Of a stretch of DNA of 64,000 nt, positions 1 through 13,570 are shown one piece after another (positions within the stretch are counted from its first letter, which is position 1; each line of letters starts with the position of its first letter). Origin of the DNA: Valencia hispanica (Eukaryota > Chordata > Actinopteri > Cyprinodontiformes > Valenciidae); NCBI GenBank assembly GCA_963556495.2, contig OY747709.1, positions 16,973,900 through 17,037,899 of the forward strand. The letters are read 5' to 3'. Under the pieces are notes generated by a model that was not told the DNA's origin, ran no database searches, and saw only the letters and a program-made list of their open reading frames with translations. The translations under genes were made by a program, and so were the position numbers.

Positions 1-37
1 GCGTGCATGACTAGTTCTTTGTGTCTCTGTGTTTCCC

Positions 38-158
38 CTGGGATGGACTAGAGACCTGTCCAGGGTGTACCCCGCCTCTCACCCAATGACCTCTGGAGAT
101 AAGCACCAGCTCCCATGTGACCCTGCAAGGATAAGTGGTTATCGAAAACGGATGGACA
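38..158 (+). repeat. Rex3-type LINE 3' tail (fragment)
   Basis: The stretch has the GGACTAGAGACCTGTCCAGG...TACCCCGCCTCTC...GGAGATAAGCACCAGC...GGATGG pattern. I recognise this as the 3' end of Rex3/RTE-type retrotransposons of fish. The same pattern recurs at 13199-13330 and 13431-13570. Only the tail is present; no coding part is seen. It lies inside the presumed first intron of hspb7. Confidence 0.6.
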
Positions 159-394
159 CACGTATAAAAATACACAACATTTTTTTCTCACTAAATTTTT
201 CCTGTTCTGGGTCAGAGAGAAAGACGAAAACCTACAGAGCTGGGTTAGTTAGAAAGACCAAAACCATTCTTATTTCCTAATTTATTTTTTTTAAACAATC
301 GAAAACGGTTGTCAAAATCTGACTTTACATTATCTAAAAAATCCCAGATGATGATATCATAGTTTGTCAGCCTCTGATTGGTTAATTCAGAACA

Positions 395-1060
395 CCTTAA
401 ACACATTTCTTTGTTGTATGACTTAATGGAAAAATGTAAAGATGTAAGGCAAGATCCGAAGGACAGATTAGTGGATCTTCACAAGTCAGATGGGTTGTGG
501 GGAACTCTTCCCCCATTAAGTTGTTTTTTTTTTGCACATTTTATTTCTCTCCATACTGATGCATTTGGTTCTTTTCCAAGTTACTGTCACTTTAGGAGAG
601 TTTGATGTTTTTAATGTTTAGCGAGGAATAACCCTTTTGATTAATTACTGTTTTGGAAAATGCACAAAAAGACAAAGGCTTTATCATTTACAAGCATGTC
701 ATGTGGTCTGATGACCATTTTTACATATGGAGGAAAAGGAGTGAAGCGTAATAAAAGAATATGAAAATATAATCCAAATTGTCTAGTACGTGAATGGTAG
801 CATCATGTTGTGGGGATGGTTTGCCACAGCAGGGAGTGCTGCACTTCAAATACTAGATGGGATCATGAGGAAAAAACACTCTCTGGAACATCTCAACACA
901 AGGACCTGGAAGTTACAGTTGGAGCACAAATGGGTCGTCCAAATTGATAATGATCCGGAATATGGGGCCAGATTAAGTAAAAAAGGGCTCAAGGAAAACA
1001 AAGTCAGTGTTTTGGAGCGGCCATCAGAAAGCCCTGATTTCTGTCCTAAAAGAGCTTAAA
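395..1060 (+). mobile_element. Tc1-like transposon remnant
   Basis: Translation near 430-500 gives RQDPKDRLVDLHKS, which resembles the N-terminal DNA-binding region of Tc1-like transposases. At 790-1059 the reading frame has GSIMLWGWFATAG, DNDPEYGA and VLERPSESPDF, the degraded middle and third catalytic blocks. The frame ends before the usual NPIE block, and the segment between the two parts is missing or scrambled. It is a dead copy. Confidence 0.7.
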
Positions 1061-2297
<1,237 letters not shown>

Positions 2298-2420
2298 ATG
2301 TGTAGACACTGATCACCCAGCAACCATTTGCTCATTCCTTATGCAGGCGTCATCTCAGATACTCAGCGTGTGAAGTCACACAGTCGGGAGTCTGTCCAGA
2401 ATTCCTGCTTTCAGACACGT

Positions 2421-3942
2421 ACAGTGTCTTGCAAATATTACTACAAAGGTTCATGTATTTTATTGGGATTGTATGTAACAGACCAACATAAAGTAGGGCA
2501 TATTTACTAAATGAAAATACAATTATACATGGTTGTTTTCTTAATATTTATGCTAATTAAAATCTGAAAAGCATGATGTGCTTTTGTATTCAGCCACCAT
2601 CCCACTTTATCGTAGTTACCATGGCAAGTACTTAGGGGGATATTTCTACCAGCCTTGCGTTGTAATTAATGCCTGTTCTCCTTTCGTTTGCAAAATATCT
2701 TAAACACAGTCAGATTATACAGAGAGCATCAATGGAGGCCAACAAATTCTCAACTGGATTTGGGTCAGAGCTTTGACTAGGCCATTCTAACATGTGAAGG
2801 TTCTTTATTCAAAACAATTTTAATGCTGCTCTGGCTGTATATTTTGGGTATATGTCCTGATGGAAGGTATACTTCCACCCCAGTCTCAAGTAATTTCCAG
2901 CCTCTGACAGGTTTTCCTTCAGCATTGTGCTGGATTTGGCTCTATTCAGCCTCCCATCAAGTGTTAAGAATCTTCCCTGTCTATGCTGAAAAAATACATC
3001 CCAACAGCATGATGCTGCTGCCACCACATTTCACCTTGGACATGGTACGCCCAAGGTGATATACAGTGTTAGCTTTTCTCAACAAGTAGTGCTTCACATG
3101 TAGAGGGGGAAAAAAACGTATTATTTTAGTCTCATCTGACCAAAACACCTTCTTCCACATATTTGCTAGGTCTTCTACATGGATTGTGGGGAACTTCAAA
3201 CATTACTTTTTATATGTTTTTTCTTGCCTCTTTTCTGTAAAGACCAAATTTGTGGAGTGCACAACTACTCTTCTATTTGTTGTCAGATTCTCCTACTTGA
3301 TCTGTTAATGTTTTCCTTGCCAGGCATGTGGGTTAAGGTGAACAGGCCTGTTTTTGGAAGGCTTGCAGTTCTGTCATAGTCTGTCCCTTTTCAAGTGTCG
3401 CAGGATGTTAATTAAAAACCTAACCCTGCATTAAACCTCCACACAACTTTATCACTGACCTGTTTGCTGTGTTTCTTTCTCTTCATTAAGTTTTTTGTAC
3501 ATTCATTTCATTATGACTTTTCAAGGCAAAAGGTTGCACTAGGTTTTATTTAGGAGGATGCAATGAAAGGTTGGAGAATGTGTCTATGTACTGTTGAAAC
3601 TTAGTGTATGTATACTTCTGACTTTGATGAAAGTAATAAAAAATACATAACAATTCTCTTTATTTTGACATTTCATAACAACAAAAAATTATGTTAATAT
3701 TTATTGATCCAAAACAAAACAAAAAGTTTACTTTGATTTGACAGTAAACAATTTTTTTTTCTGAAGTGTATTTAAATATCTGGTTTCAACTGTAAGCCTC
3801 ACTTTTCAGATTTTTATTGGTAAAAAAACTGAAAACATTTGCTTTCCAATTCACTTTTATAATCTACTTAGTATTGGTCTATCACAGCAAACCGTTCAAG
3901 CTTTCAAGTTCAAGGCGTGTAAATACTTCTACATGACACTGT
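2421..3942 (-). mobile_element. Tc1-like DNA transposon, degraded
   Basis: The ends form imperfect inverted repeats: ACAGTGTCTTGCAAATATT on the left matches the reverse complement of the right end, AATACTTCTACATGACACTGT, and a TA sits at the left edge. On the minus strand, 2981-3199 encodes NMWKKVFWSDETKI and KCGGSSIMLLGC, the first catalytic-Asp block and the GGSIMLWGC block of Tc1-like transposases. Frames are broken and the C-terminal catalytic block is not intact. The length of about 1.5 kb is normal for the family. Confidence 0.8.
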
Positions 3943-4533
3943 GTGCCATTATGTGGAGTGTTCTCATCCTGTATGATACCACAGGTCTAGGGTTTCAAAC
4001 AATCCTACTGTGACCTTGGACCTATAGAGGACACCTGCCCGAGAGTTTATTATAAAGTTTCCATGTCAGATTTTAACACTTGTATCTTGTTTGTGTATCA
4101 AAACCCAACTAGTTCACACCACCTGGAGACATTACTGAGCCCAAAAACAAACCACACACTTTAAAGTGAAATGCCTCATGACCTTACTTTGTATTTCAGT
4201 CATAGAAGTGCTGAAAAAAACCTGGAATGAAAATAGGCTTCTAATTAAAACACTGTGTGCTCAGTCGCATCTGTTTTATCTTCGCTGCAGCTTTTCTATT
4301 GTCTCTCATATGACCGCTTTTGTTCACTCACATCAAACTCATTTTTGCCTCTGCCACCTATAACATATTCTATCAACACAATGTAAAGAAAACATCGCAC
4401 TGTATTTAACCTGCTTTTTTGGAAAATAACATAAATCACTTTCACAATTATAGCTGCACTTTTGGTATTTCTTCATAACATTTTCTTGTCTACAAAGTGA
4501 GCTCCAAGGGCATAAAGTTCCCTCCCAACTTAC

Positions 4534-4699
4534 TGGAAAATCCCAACGCGTCGCTCCCAGGCCTCATGAAGGAGCCAAAGTCCTCGGTGAACAGCCCCCG
4601 GCTCTTCTCCATGTATGGGTTACAAGAGGACGAGGTTGAGGATGAAGTCTGGTGGAAACTGCGCTCCGATCGATAGGCAGAGGAGTTGGTCACACTCAT
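4534..4699 (-). CDS. hspb7: hspb7, first coding exon (partial gene)
   Basis: This is the small heat-shock protein B7 (cvHsp), a heart and skeletal-muscle chaperone of the alpha-crystallin family. The exon encodes 55 residues from the ATG at 4699-4697. It has the family's start: SERSFH, a serine-rich stretch (SSSTSSSC), then MEKSRGLFTEDFGSFMRP, which closely matches vertebrate HSPB7 (human has ERSFH..., DDFGSFMRP). The exon ends in phase 1 at a good donor (GTAAGT read on the minus strand, plus 4533-4528). The alpha-crystallin domain exons would lie to the left. I searched 1-4533 for the FSPED/TTSNN part and did not find it, so the intron is at least 4.5 kb and the gene continues outside the window. 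The neighbour clcnk supports the call, as in human 1p36. Identity is firm; the exact start is likely but not proven. Confidence 0.9.
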
Positions 4700-4916
4700 G
4701 GATGGTCGCAAGTACTGGATAAGGCAGAGGAGGAGAGTAGAAGGAATAAACAAGGAGGAGGAGAGAAAGGATTCTTCCGGGAGCAGCTCTGAGAGGCTTA
4801 GATATTTAAAATAAATCACACAACTCTTTTTAAATTCTCTCCTTTTATGTCTATTTCATTTTTTCTTTTTCTTTAAGACTGATTGTCCAGCTCTCCTACA
4901 GCCCAGTACTCCTGTA

Positions 4917-4925
4917 CTTTATATA
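4917..4925 (-). promoter_or_regulatory. hspb7: Candidate hspb7 TATA box
   Basis: On the minus strand the sequence reads TATATAAAG, about 220 bp upstream of the hspb7 ATG, which would give a 5' UTR of roughly 190 bp. Further upstream are an E-box pair (GCACATGTGTC, near 4957) and a MEF2-like CTATTTTTAT (near 4998, one mismatch). Both fit a muscle gene, but short motifs like these are weak evidence. Confidence 0.45.
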
Positions 4926-5559
4926 CTGGTCAGCCTCATGCATGTTGGGGAGGTGGCACATGTGTCACAGCTCATTTGGAAAAGGCTAATAGTGTTCTAT
5001 TTTTATCATGAGACACACAGAGGGATGAAGAGCAGAGTCTGTGGTTGGAAAAGTTTTGCGTGATGAAGGGCCTGAGGTTAAGAGAGGGAGAGAGAGAGAC
5101 TAGGATTTGGTAGAGAGAGGTAGGGAATGAGCAGAGTGGGGGGTGATGGGCACAACAGTTGTCATTCCAGGCACATCATCCCTAAAATAGCTTCTCCGTG
5201 CACTCTCTAACTCTCACTGCACTCCATCACTCCTTCTGTCTGAATCTTCAGCTTTCTTAAAATTCAGTCCAACATCTTTGACCTGAAATTGTATCCAAGA
5301 CTGCTCTGCCATCAAATGACTTACAGTCCAGTGTTTTTACAGGGTAATGAGATCTAAGTCGTGAGGGCTTATTTCATCTCTTGAACACTTGTTAATCACC
5401 TGATTATTAATTTTTTTCTTGTATGTGATAAACACAATATTAAAGATGCTATACATGGGTGAATCGTTTCTTACTAACAAACAAACAAGCAAAAAAAAAA
5501 AAAAAAGAATCGTCTTTAAGTAGAGTCATTTTTAGATATTTATTTCATTCAATCCAAGG
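4926..5559. other. hspb7 upstream region
   Basis: This is the 5' flank of hspb7 (read on the minus strand). It holds a GA-rich tract (near 5080-5150) and an A-run (near 5490-5506). No coding exon is visible. Confidence 0.4.
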
Positions 5560-7265
5560 GAACTGCCCCCGATGTCCACACATTATTGCAAAGCCATGTT
5601 AACCAACACAGTCCCACAAATCCAGAGCCTTAACTCTCAGGGAATCTCATCCACCCCCTGTGCCTTGCCACCGAGGAGCTTTTTTACCACCTTGGCGACC
5701 TCAGCACCAGAAATTGGAGAGCTCGACCCAAAGTCCTCAGACTCCGCTTCCAGATTGGAAGGCGTGCCAGTGGGACTGAGGAGGTCTTGGAAGTATTCCC
5801 TCCACCGACTGAGGACGTCCCTATTCAAGGTTAGCAGCACACCATCCCCACTGTATACAGTGTTGGTGATGCACCGCTTCCCCCTCCTGGCACCGCTTCC
5901 CCCTCCTGAGACGCCGGATGGTGGACCAGAATCGCCTCAAATTCATGCAGAGGTCTTTCTCCATGGCCTCACTGAACTCCTCCCACGCCCAAGTATTTGA
6001 CTCAGTGACCATCCGAGCCACATTATGCTTGGCCTGCCTTTACCTATCAGCAGCTTCCGGGGTCCCACGAGCCAAAAAGACCCGATAGGACTCCTTCTTC
6101 AGCTTGACGCCATCCGTTACCACCGGTGTCCACCAGCGGGTTTGAGGGTTGCCGGCGCAACGGGCATCAACCACCTTAAGGCCACAGCTCCGGTCAGCCG
6201 CCTCAACAATAGAGGCACAGAACATTGCAAACTCAGGCTCCATGTTCCACGCCTCCCCCGAGACGTGTTCAAACTGCCAGAGGTGAGAGTTGAAGCTCCT
6301 TCTGACAGGAGATGCGGCCAGATGTTCCCAGCAGACCCTCACAACACGTCTGGGCCTGCCAGGTCTGTCCGGCATCCTCCCCCACCATTGGAGCCAACTC
6401 ACCACCAGGTAGTGGTCAGTGGACAGCTCTGCCCCTCTCTTCATCTGAGTGTCCAAAACATGCGGCCGCAGATCAGATGAAACAACAACAAAGTTGATCA
6501 TCGGGCTGCGGCCTACGGTGTCCTGGTGCCAAGTGCACATATGGACACCCTTATGCTTGAACATGGTGTTAGTTATAGACAATCCATTCCAAGCAAAGAA
6601 ATCCCATAACAAAACACCACTTGGGTTCAGATCGGGGAGCATTCCTCCCAAACACACCCCTCCAGGTCTCTTTGGGAGTGTTGAAGTCCCCCAGCAGAAC
6701 AAGGGAGTCCCTGGGAGGAGCACTCTCCAGCACCCCCTACAAGGACTCCAAAAAGGGTGGGTAATCTGATCTGCCTTTTGACGCAAAAGGTCTTGACTGT
6801 AGTTTGCGCGGAGGGAGGCTACACTCTCATTCACCGGGGTGAACCCCAACATACAGGCATCAAGATTGGGGGCAAAAAGTATGTCCACCCCTGCTCCGCG
6901 CCAGAGTGGCAACTACAGAGGGGAAGAGAGTCCAACCCCTCTCGAGGAGACTGGTTCCAGAGGTGGAGCCGTGCGTCGAGGTGAGTCCGACGATGTCCAG
7001 TCGGAACTGCTCAGCCTCGCACACCTGCTCCGGCTCCTTCCCCACGAGAGAGGTGACATTCTATGTCCCGATAGTCAGCTTCTGTTGCCAAGGATCGGAC
7101 CTAGGTTCCCGCCTTTGGCCACCGCCCATTTCAAATTGCACCCGACCCCTGTGGTCCCTCCAATAGATGGTGAGCCCTTGGGAAGGGGGGCCCATGTCAG
7201 CTCTACGGTCTGAGCCCAGCCTGGCTGAAAGCCTGTCCACCAGGCGCTCGCCAACGTGGCACATG
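5560..7265 (-). mobile_element. Non-LTR retrotransposon fragment (endonuclease to RT start)
   Basis: On the minus strand, 6912-6040 reads as the C-terminal part of an APE-type endonuclease and the linker: VVVSSDLRPHVLDTQMKRGAELSTDHYLVVSW, then RTRWWTPV-type and EAADR blocks. Further on (5840-5637) come YFQDLLSPTGTPSN, SPISGAEVAKVVKKLLGGKAQGVDEIP, the start of the reverse-transcriptase domain. The copy stops there, so the RT core and 3' end are missing. Several frameshifts and stops are present. It belongs to the fish endonuclease-plus-RT LINEs; I cannot settle the clade. Confidence 0.85.
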
Positions 7266-7269
7266 TAAA

Positions 7270-7500
7270 TCATGTAAAAGAAATCACCGTAGCCAAGGAC
7301 CTGTAGGAAAGTGGGAGTAACAGGATATTTTCTGCCATTATAAGAACCATAGATCTTTTCCCAAAAATAAAAGCCTTAGTTGAAGTTTCTCCAGGTTGCT
7401 TGATTCTAATCTGAGATTTAAAAGAGAGATTTTCATCTATTATTACTGCAAGGTCTAGTCTGATACAAACTCTATACAACTTCAGTAATAAGAAGAGACG
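7270..7500 (-). mobile_element. L2-like LINE RT fragment
   Basis: The minus-strand frame contains LAVIIDENLSFKSQIR, the typical C-terminal RT block LGVIxDxxLSFxSHI of CR1/L2-type LINEs. It directly abuts the LINE fragment at 5560-7265 and is too short for further classification. Confidence 0.55.
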
Positions 7501-7769
7501 ACAAGCTTACTTACTTTTAGAAAGTGTACAGAAGAAACAACAAGCTCCTTATTCTCCTATGTGTGTATCTGGGTAGATGAGATTATAAGAGGCAAAAATA
7601 TGGAGGGCAGCAGCTTGTATTAATAAACACTATAAAGATAAACACTATGGTAACAGGTTTCAACATGTCTTCTGAAACAATCAAGCTCTATACCAGATGG
7701 AAGAATTATTAAAATGTTCTTCTAATTAAGAATTTTGCCTGCATTTCCTTAGTATTTGCTAAAATTGTC

Positions 7770-8400
7770 TTCATACTGTTTGACTTGGATCAACTGTTTT
7801 AGCGATTTTTCTCCATCTTCTCACAATAGTTTGGTGGATTCTTGTCCCATTTCTCCAGAGAGAACTGGTGTAAAGGAGTCAGGTTTGAGTTGTAGCCATT
7901 GTCTATTGGTAAGATCCATATTTACAAGTGCAAATGAATGCATGATGGATTTCCCCCATGATGCCATCCATTTGGTAAAGTACACCTGCTCCTGCTTGGT
8001 GGAGTACACCCTCTACAACCTATACAACCGTTCTCAACAGTTGGGATGATGGTCTCATGATTGTAAGCTCCATTCTTTTTCTTCTAGATGTAGCAATGGT
8101 CATTATGGACAAACACTTCAAACTTAGTTTTATCAGACTGCAGATGTCTCCAAAAATGAAGGTCTTTGTTCCTGTGAGCATTTGAAGGCTATGATCTTGC
8201 TTTTGATGCTTCTTTTGTAGTAACGCCTTCCTCCTCTCTTTCATTGTGAATGATGACACTCTTACCAGCTTCAACCAGCATCTCTACAAGGTTTTTTGCT
8301 TTTGTTCTGGGTGTTAATTCACACATTTCACAGCAAAAACGTGTTAATTTCTGGGACACAGAGAATAATGGCTGGTCATTCAAACTGTGTCCATGCTTGC
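7770..8400 (-). mobile_element. Tc1-like transposon remnant
   Basis: The minus-strand frames at 8383-8189 have LTPRTKAKNLVEMLVEAGKS, matching the second helix-turn-helix region of Tc1-like transposases. It continues with KKHQK (near 8200) and further degraded blocks to about 7820. Stops and frameshifts are abundant; this is a dead copy. Its ends were not located. Confidence 0.65.
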
Positions 8401-10811
8401 ATATAAATTACTTAAGCAGATGAAGGTAGAACTTTCAGGTGTCTTGAAGTTTTACCCAAGGATCAATAGGACTTGTGGAGGTCTACAATTATCTTCTTAC
8501 TGATTCCTTGTTGATTCCATTTAATGTTTACATAATGTCACACAAGGAAGCAACATTTTTAAGAAGTTGTCCTAAAATACATCTACAAGTGCACTCAGTT
8601 TACCTTAAATGTTGTGAATTCATCAAAAATGTATAAAGCAATGACATCATCATCATCTGAACTTTTCAACATTTTTTCAAGACAATCAAATCTTAGTTTA
8701 CATAAACCGTTTATTTTACATTAGGTAAAAGCCTAACATAGAAAAACTGACCATAATGTGAGAAACTACATCTAATGTAAGGCTGACTGTTTTTACTACA
8801 AAGGCTAGCTTTTGATCTGCTGGAAAAATACTGTTTACGCTGTCTCTTTAAATGGGAACGTAAAAAAAGCCCTGTCTCATATCTTTGCAGATAAGTTAAG
8901 AGCAAAACAAAGATGGAAAGAATGTGATTGAAAACAAAGCCTATAGGCAGGAACAGGGGACTTAGTGGTGACATTACTTGGTGGCTATTAATATCTGCAT
9001 GAGGTGTGCAGCCGGTCATGATTAGAAAATGCTGGCTGCTCTCTTTTTTTCCTAGTTAGTGCCGCTGACAGCTAATCCATTTAAATCCATTTATGGGCTT
9101 TCTGATGTTGTGTATTTGAGTCGAGCTTTGAAGTTTCATGCAGTACGTAGCATAGAATTTAAGAAACGCAAACACATCCACTGATTTGCTACTGATTTGT
9201 ACCAGTCATTAACATCTGTCATTATAGTCTTTAAAAATCCCCTAGGTGTCTGCTGCCAAATGGAGACCTCTTTATTAAAGATGCCTGTAAGGTTACCAGA
9301 CATTACAGATCACTCAACCAAGTATTATTTGATTTCAGCCTTATCACCATAGAGCACAGAGCCCCCTGCTAAGGGTCTAAATCCAGCCTAGCAACTCACC
9401 TCCTCCCATCTAGGGAGCATGCAGGGCCCCCTCGGTTTCCTAACAACAACAATATTGTTGTTTTTCTGTGGCTTTACTGCTGTGTCCCTCTAATGTAAGC
9501 TATCATTAATTAAAACTAAAGCCTTCAGGAGGACAAAAAAATAGGAATTTATAAGTGAAATATTTTTTTCTCACTCATATCAGTTATGCTACCCACATTT
9601 ATACAGAACACTTACTGTTATTTTGGTTATTTTTTAAATGCAAATGCAAAAACTTCCGTGATTGCTTCAAAAAGGCAATCCCATGCATGAATCATAAACA
9701 TTACTCAACAGGAGTCAAAATCCAAACAACCTCGGGGTATTTACAGTACATTAACAAGCCTGTGACCAGGCTGCTTTCCCAGTGAAGCAGAAGATGATCG
9801 CTAATGGGGAGGCTTCAAAAGCTGGGCGAAAAATGACAGGCTGACAAATGTTGCTTTGATGGGGGATTATCAAGCCCAGTGGAAAGAGTGAAGGGTGAGA
9901 AAGGTGGAAAAGCTTTCCAGAGAGAATGCTCACTCTAAAATTTGCTGGTTCTTTCTTTAACCTAAAAACTAGGTTTATGTTGTTGGGATAGAAGTTGAAG
10001 GATTTTTTTCAACCAAATGTTTAATGAATATTTGTGACCCAGTTTGTTGGCAGATCAGAGAGTAGAAGAAGCCTTATCATTCTTCAGTGACCATCATTTT
10101 GAACTCCATTACGCATGGATTCAAATCCACTTGATATTTCATTTCATTGCAAAACAGCTCCGCCCACTTTTGGAGGAAATTAGATCATAGAGTTTGAATA
10201 GGAGTCAATGCAACTATTGGTGTGTTTGGTGTAACACAAACATAAAATTGCCAAACAAATATGTTTATGTGAGGTTTAGGTGTTTGAATATCATATTCAG
10301 CAATAACATGACATCGCTTCTGTTTGCTGATTTTCAGCCGTATGATGAAAACAGTGAAGTAATGAAACAAAGAATCTGTCACTTCCGCCTGTCTGCCAGT
10401 GTGGTTCCTTACATTCAGAGTTTCTTCTTTATAGCTCCAAATCAGTGACTAGCAGCTATGTCATTTTATTAATTGACTGGCACGATGTTCAAGCACCTAA
10501 ATCTGTTTGATTATTTTGAGCTTTCATTGCACAGAACAGCTGAGATGTTCATACATTATTCAAACTTGGATTCAAACTTAGTGTCTACATCTTCAACAAA
10601 ATAGTTAACATAACAATCACTGACTCTGATAACACTACTGCTAAGTAGTTAGTTGAAGCTAATGCTAGCTATGATCAACATTTACACTTTGACCAAAGAA
10701 CTGGTTATATAGACACTATAGAAAGGTTATTTTAATAAAGTATTTTTACCATATGCATTTTGCTACCAAATTTCAGTAAACAGCTTATTAGACATAGTAA
10801 GGCCTTGTCAT
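8401..10811. other. Intergenic, no recognised feature
   Basis: The stretch is AT-rich with only short ORFs. I found no exon, RNA gene or repeat I can name. Confidence 0.4.
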
Positions 10812-12370
10812 ATTCACTCATAAGCCAATTTATTAGGTATGCCTTACTAGTATTGGGTTAGATTCCCTTTTGTCATCACAGCTGTCCTTAAATCTTTGTG
10901 GCATACATTCAACACATTCACATAACATTACACAGCTGCTGCAGATTTCAAATTCAATTCAATTCAAAAATACTTTATTGATCCCAGCGGGAAATTAAGT
11001 GTTGGTATAGCTCATATAATTAATTCTTTCAGGAGTTGTAGATGATGATAGCTGTGGGCAGGAAGGATTTCCTGTAGCAGTCTGTTTTGCAGCGAAACTG
11101 AAGAAGCCTCAGACCGAAGACGCTCTGTTGTTGTATGACTGTCTCATGAAGAGGATGCTCAGGGTTGTCCATATTTTTTTTGATTTTATGAAGAATCCTT
11201 CTTTGCATGATCATCTCCAGATTTTCCACAGTTGTCCCCAGAACAGAACCAGCCTTCTTTATCAGGTTGTTTAGCCTTTTTAAATCTCTGGCTCTGATGC
11301 GGCTACCCCAACAGATGACGGCTGAAGAGATTACACTCTCCACAACAGACTTGTAGAAGATCTGCAGCATGTTGCTGCAAACCTTGAAGGACCTCAGCTT
11401 TCTCAAGAAGAACAGTCTGCTCTGTCCCTTCTTGTAGACGGCTTCACTGTCCAGTCTGTTGTCCAGGTGAACTCCGAGGTATTTATACTCCTCAACCACC
11501 TCCACTTCTTCTCCCATGATGGAAACAGTGTTTGACTTATCCCTGTTTCTTCTGGAATCTACAATCATCTCCTTTGTTTTGTTCACATTCAAGGTGAGAC
11601 GATTGTTTCCACACCATGTCACAAAGCGGTCCACCAGCTCTCTGTATTCAGCTTCTTGTCCATCTCTGATACACCCGACAATTGCAGAGTCATCTGAGTA
11701 TTTCTGCAGATGACAGGTTTCTGATTTGTACTGGAAGTCTGAGGTGTACAGAGTGAAAAGGGATGGTGAGAGTACAGTCCCCTGTGGTGCTCCTGTGCTG
11801 CTTGTGGACTGCACATCCATCATGTGTGTTTCCTGTTCTACCACATCCCAAAGGTGCTTTGTTGTACTGAGATCTAGGCTGTACATAAGGGAATGAACAC
11901 GCTGTGAGCAACAATACTCATATGACAAATCGGACCAGCTAGGTTCTGTCAATCCTTTTTCATCACTGTTCTGAATCTATGTGAATTTTAGTTTTGGTTT
12001 CCCGTTCGTCAGGAGTGGGACCTGATGCAGTGTTTTGCTGGTGTGAATCATCTGCTTCACGTTTTGACATGTTTTACATTCTGAGATGTTATTCCTCATT
12101 CCTTGGTCTAAATGAGTGTTTTTTGGGGATTTTTCCAGATCATTCTTTGTCAACGTGAGAGATGGTTGTGTGTGAAAATTCCAGTAGATCAACAGTTTCT
12201 GAAATACTCTAACCAATACATATGGTACCAACAACCATGATACATTCAGAGTGACTGAAATTCCCCTTCTTGACCATTCAAATTATCAGTTTGAACATCA
12301 ACATCCTTCTAGATGGCTAAATGAATTGGAATGCAGGCATTTGATTGGCCGAGTGCAATTTCTTGTTATA
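10812..12370 (-). mobile_element. Tc1-like transposon split by a LINE
   Basis: The left part (10812-10950) has the CCAATTTATTAGGTATGCC-type end and the GCTGCTGCAGATTT segment of a common fish Tc1-like family. The match resumes after the LINE, near 11809, with GGACTGCACATCCATC and CCACATCCCAAAGGTGC, and runs to about 12370. Read on the minus strand, near 11870-11820, it encodes KHLWDVVEQETHMMDVQ, the block around the third catalytic residue. The inner 10951-11808 is a Rex1-like LINE inserted in the same orientation. Confidence 0.7.
10951..11808 (-). mobile_element. Rex1/L2-like LINE, 5'-truncated
   Basis: On the minus strand this encodes the C-terminal half of a reverse transcriptase: [31 protein letters not shown] (catalytic pair DD), [23 protein letters not shown] and RRILHKI. 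The stop lies at 11029-11031. The 3' end is at about 10951 in repeated AATTCA units followed by a TTTATTGATCCC motif. The same tail occurs at 25675 and 52930, so these are one family. The copy is well preserved but lacks the endonuclease and front half of the RT. Confidence 0.85.
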
Positions 12371-13097
12371 TAATTTGAATAGATTTACTTGATAAAGTGA
12401 TGAATTGATTTAGTTTAGTGAGAAATCCCATTTCTTTTACCTCTGAAGATTGGCATCAATTGTGAGCCTGCAGGGGTTAAGCAGGTATAAAAAATTAATA
12501 GATTATTTACTTAAAAGTAACTATTACTTGTTTACAAAACCAGGTTGTGTGTCATTGTTTTCAACCCACTCTTTGATAGCCTTAATATCACACATTAGTC
12601 ACTTTAACCAATTTCTTGTTAACTCATCCCAGGCCTGAGCTGATCGGGGGCAGATCAGCAAATTAACACAAAATGAAATGTTTTCACCCAGCAATTTTAA
12701 AAGGTGGAAATATGGATTAATGTTGTACCCTAAGAAAAGGTTCTGTATTTCTTTTTCAGTTATCCTGATTTATGTTTAGCTTTAGCAAAATCTAAATTGC
12801 CATTGATACACAAACTGAATTCAAATCATAAATATTAACATCCTTAAAACTCTGAAAATGTGAGTTTTTTACTCTTTTGAACTGCTGTTTTGTGAAAAAA
12901 AGAGCAATTGGAAAGCCGGAAAAGATTGTATCATAGCAACTGGCCTGATTCCAGGAAGCTCTAAATCATAAGGTGCAAGATGCTTGTGTTGCCAAGCTCA
13001 GGAAATCATTACACCTTTCACAACTTTAATAAAAAGAATAATCTTATCTAGGCAGACAGTGTGATTACCACCTTAAGGCATAGGGATTATGTGGGTC
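12371..13097. other. Intergenic, no recognised feature
   Basis: AT-rich sequence without exon-like stretches, RNA genes or repeats I can name. Confidence 0.4.
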
Positions 13098-13570
13098 GGA
13101 AATAAACACATACTGTATGAATAAAGCCAGGTTGTTCATTCTGTAATCAGGCTTAACAGAAAACAGAGGGATTTTTTTAGGAGAAATGATCAAAGTCAAC
13201 CTGCGATGGACTGGTGACCTGTCTAGGGTGTACCCTGCCTCTCGCCCCTTGACTGCTGGAGATAGGCACCAGCCGCCCCGCAACCCTACATAGGATGGAC
13301 GGGTATGGAAAATGGATGGATGGATGGATGGAAATAAACACATACTGTATGAATAAAGCCAGGTTGTTCATTCTGTAATCAGGCTTAACAGAAAACAGAG
13401 GGATTTTTTTAGGAGAAATGATCAAAGTCAACCTGCGATGGACTGGTGACCTGTCTAGGGTGTACCCTGCCTCTCGCCCCTTGACTGCTGGAGATAGGCA
13501 CAAGCCCCCCCCCCCCCCCCCCCGCCCTGCATTAGGATGGACAGGTACAGAAAATGGATGGATGGATGGA
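13098..13570 (+). repeat. Tandem duplication (232 bp period) with Rex3-type tails
   Basis: The segment starting GGAAATAAACACATACTG occurs at 13098 and again at 13330, nearly identical over about 230 bp. Each copy ends in a Rex3-type 3' tail (CTGCGATGGACTGG...GGATGGATGG). The second copy has about 18 C residues where the first has GCCGCCCCG. AAAGTCAAC precedes the tail and also follows the second GGATGGAT run (near 13575), which looks like the original target-site duplication. Confidence 0.9.

Noticed and set aside
6040..6912. A 290-residue host gene on the minus strand
   Set aside because: Its motifs are those of a LINE endonuclease and linker, and its frames are broken at both ends.
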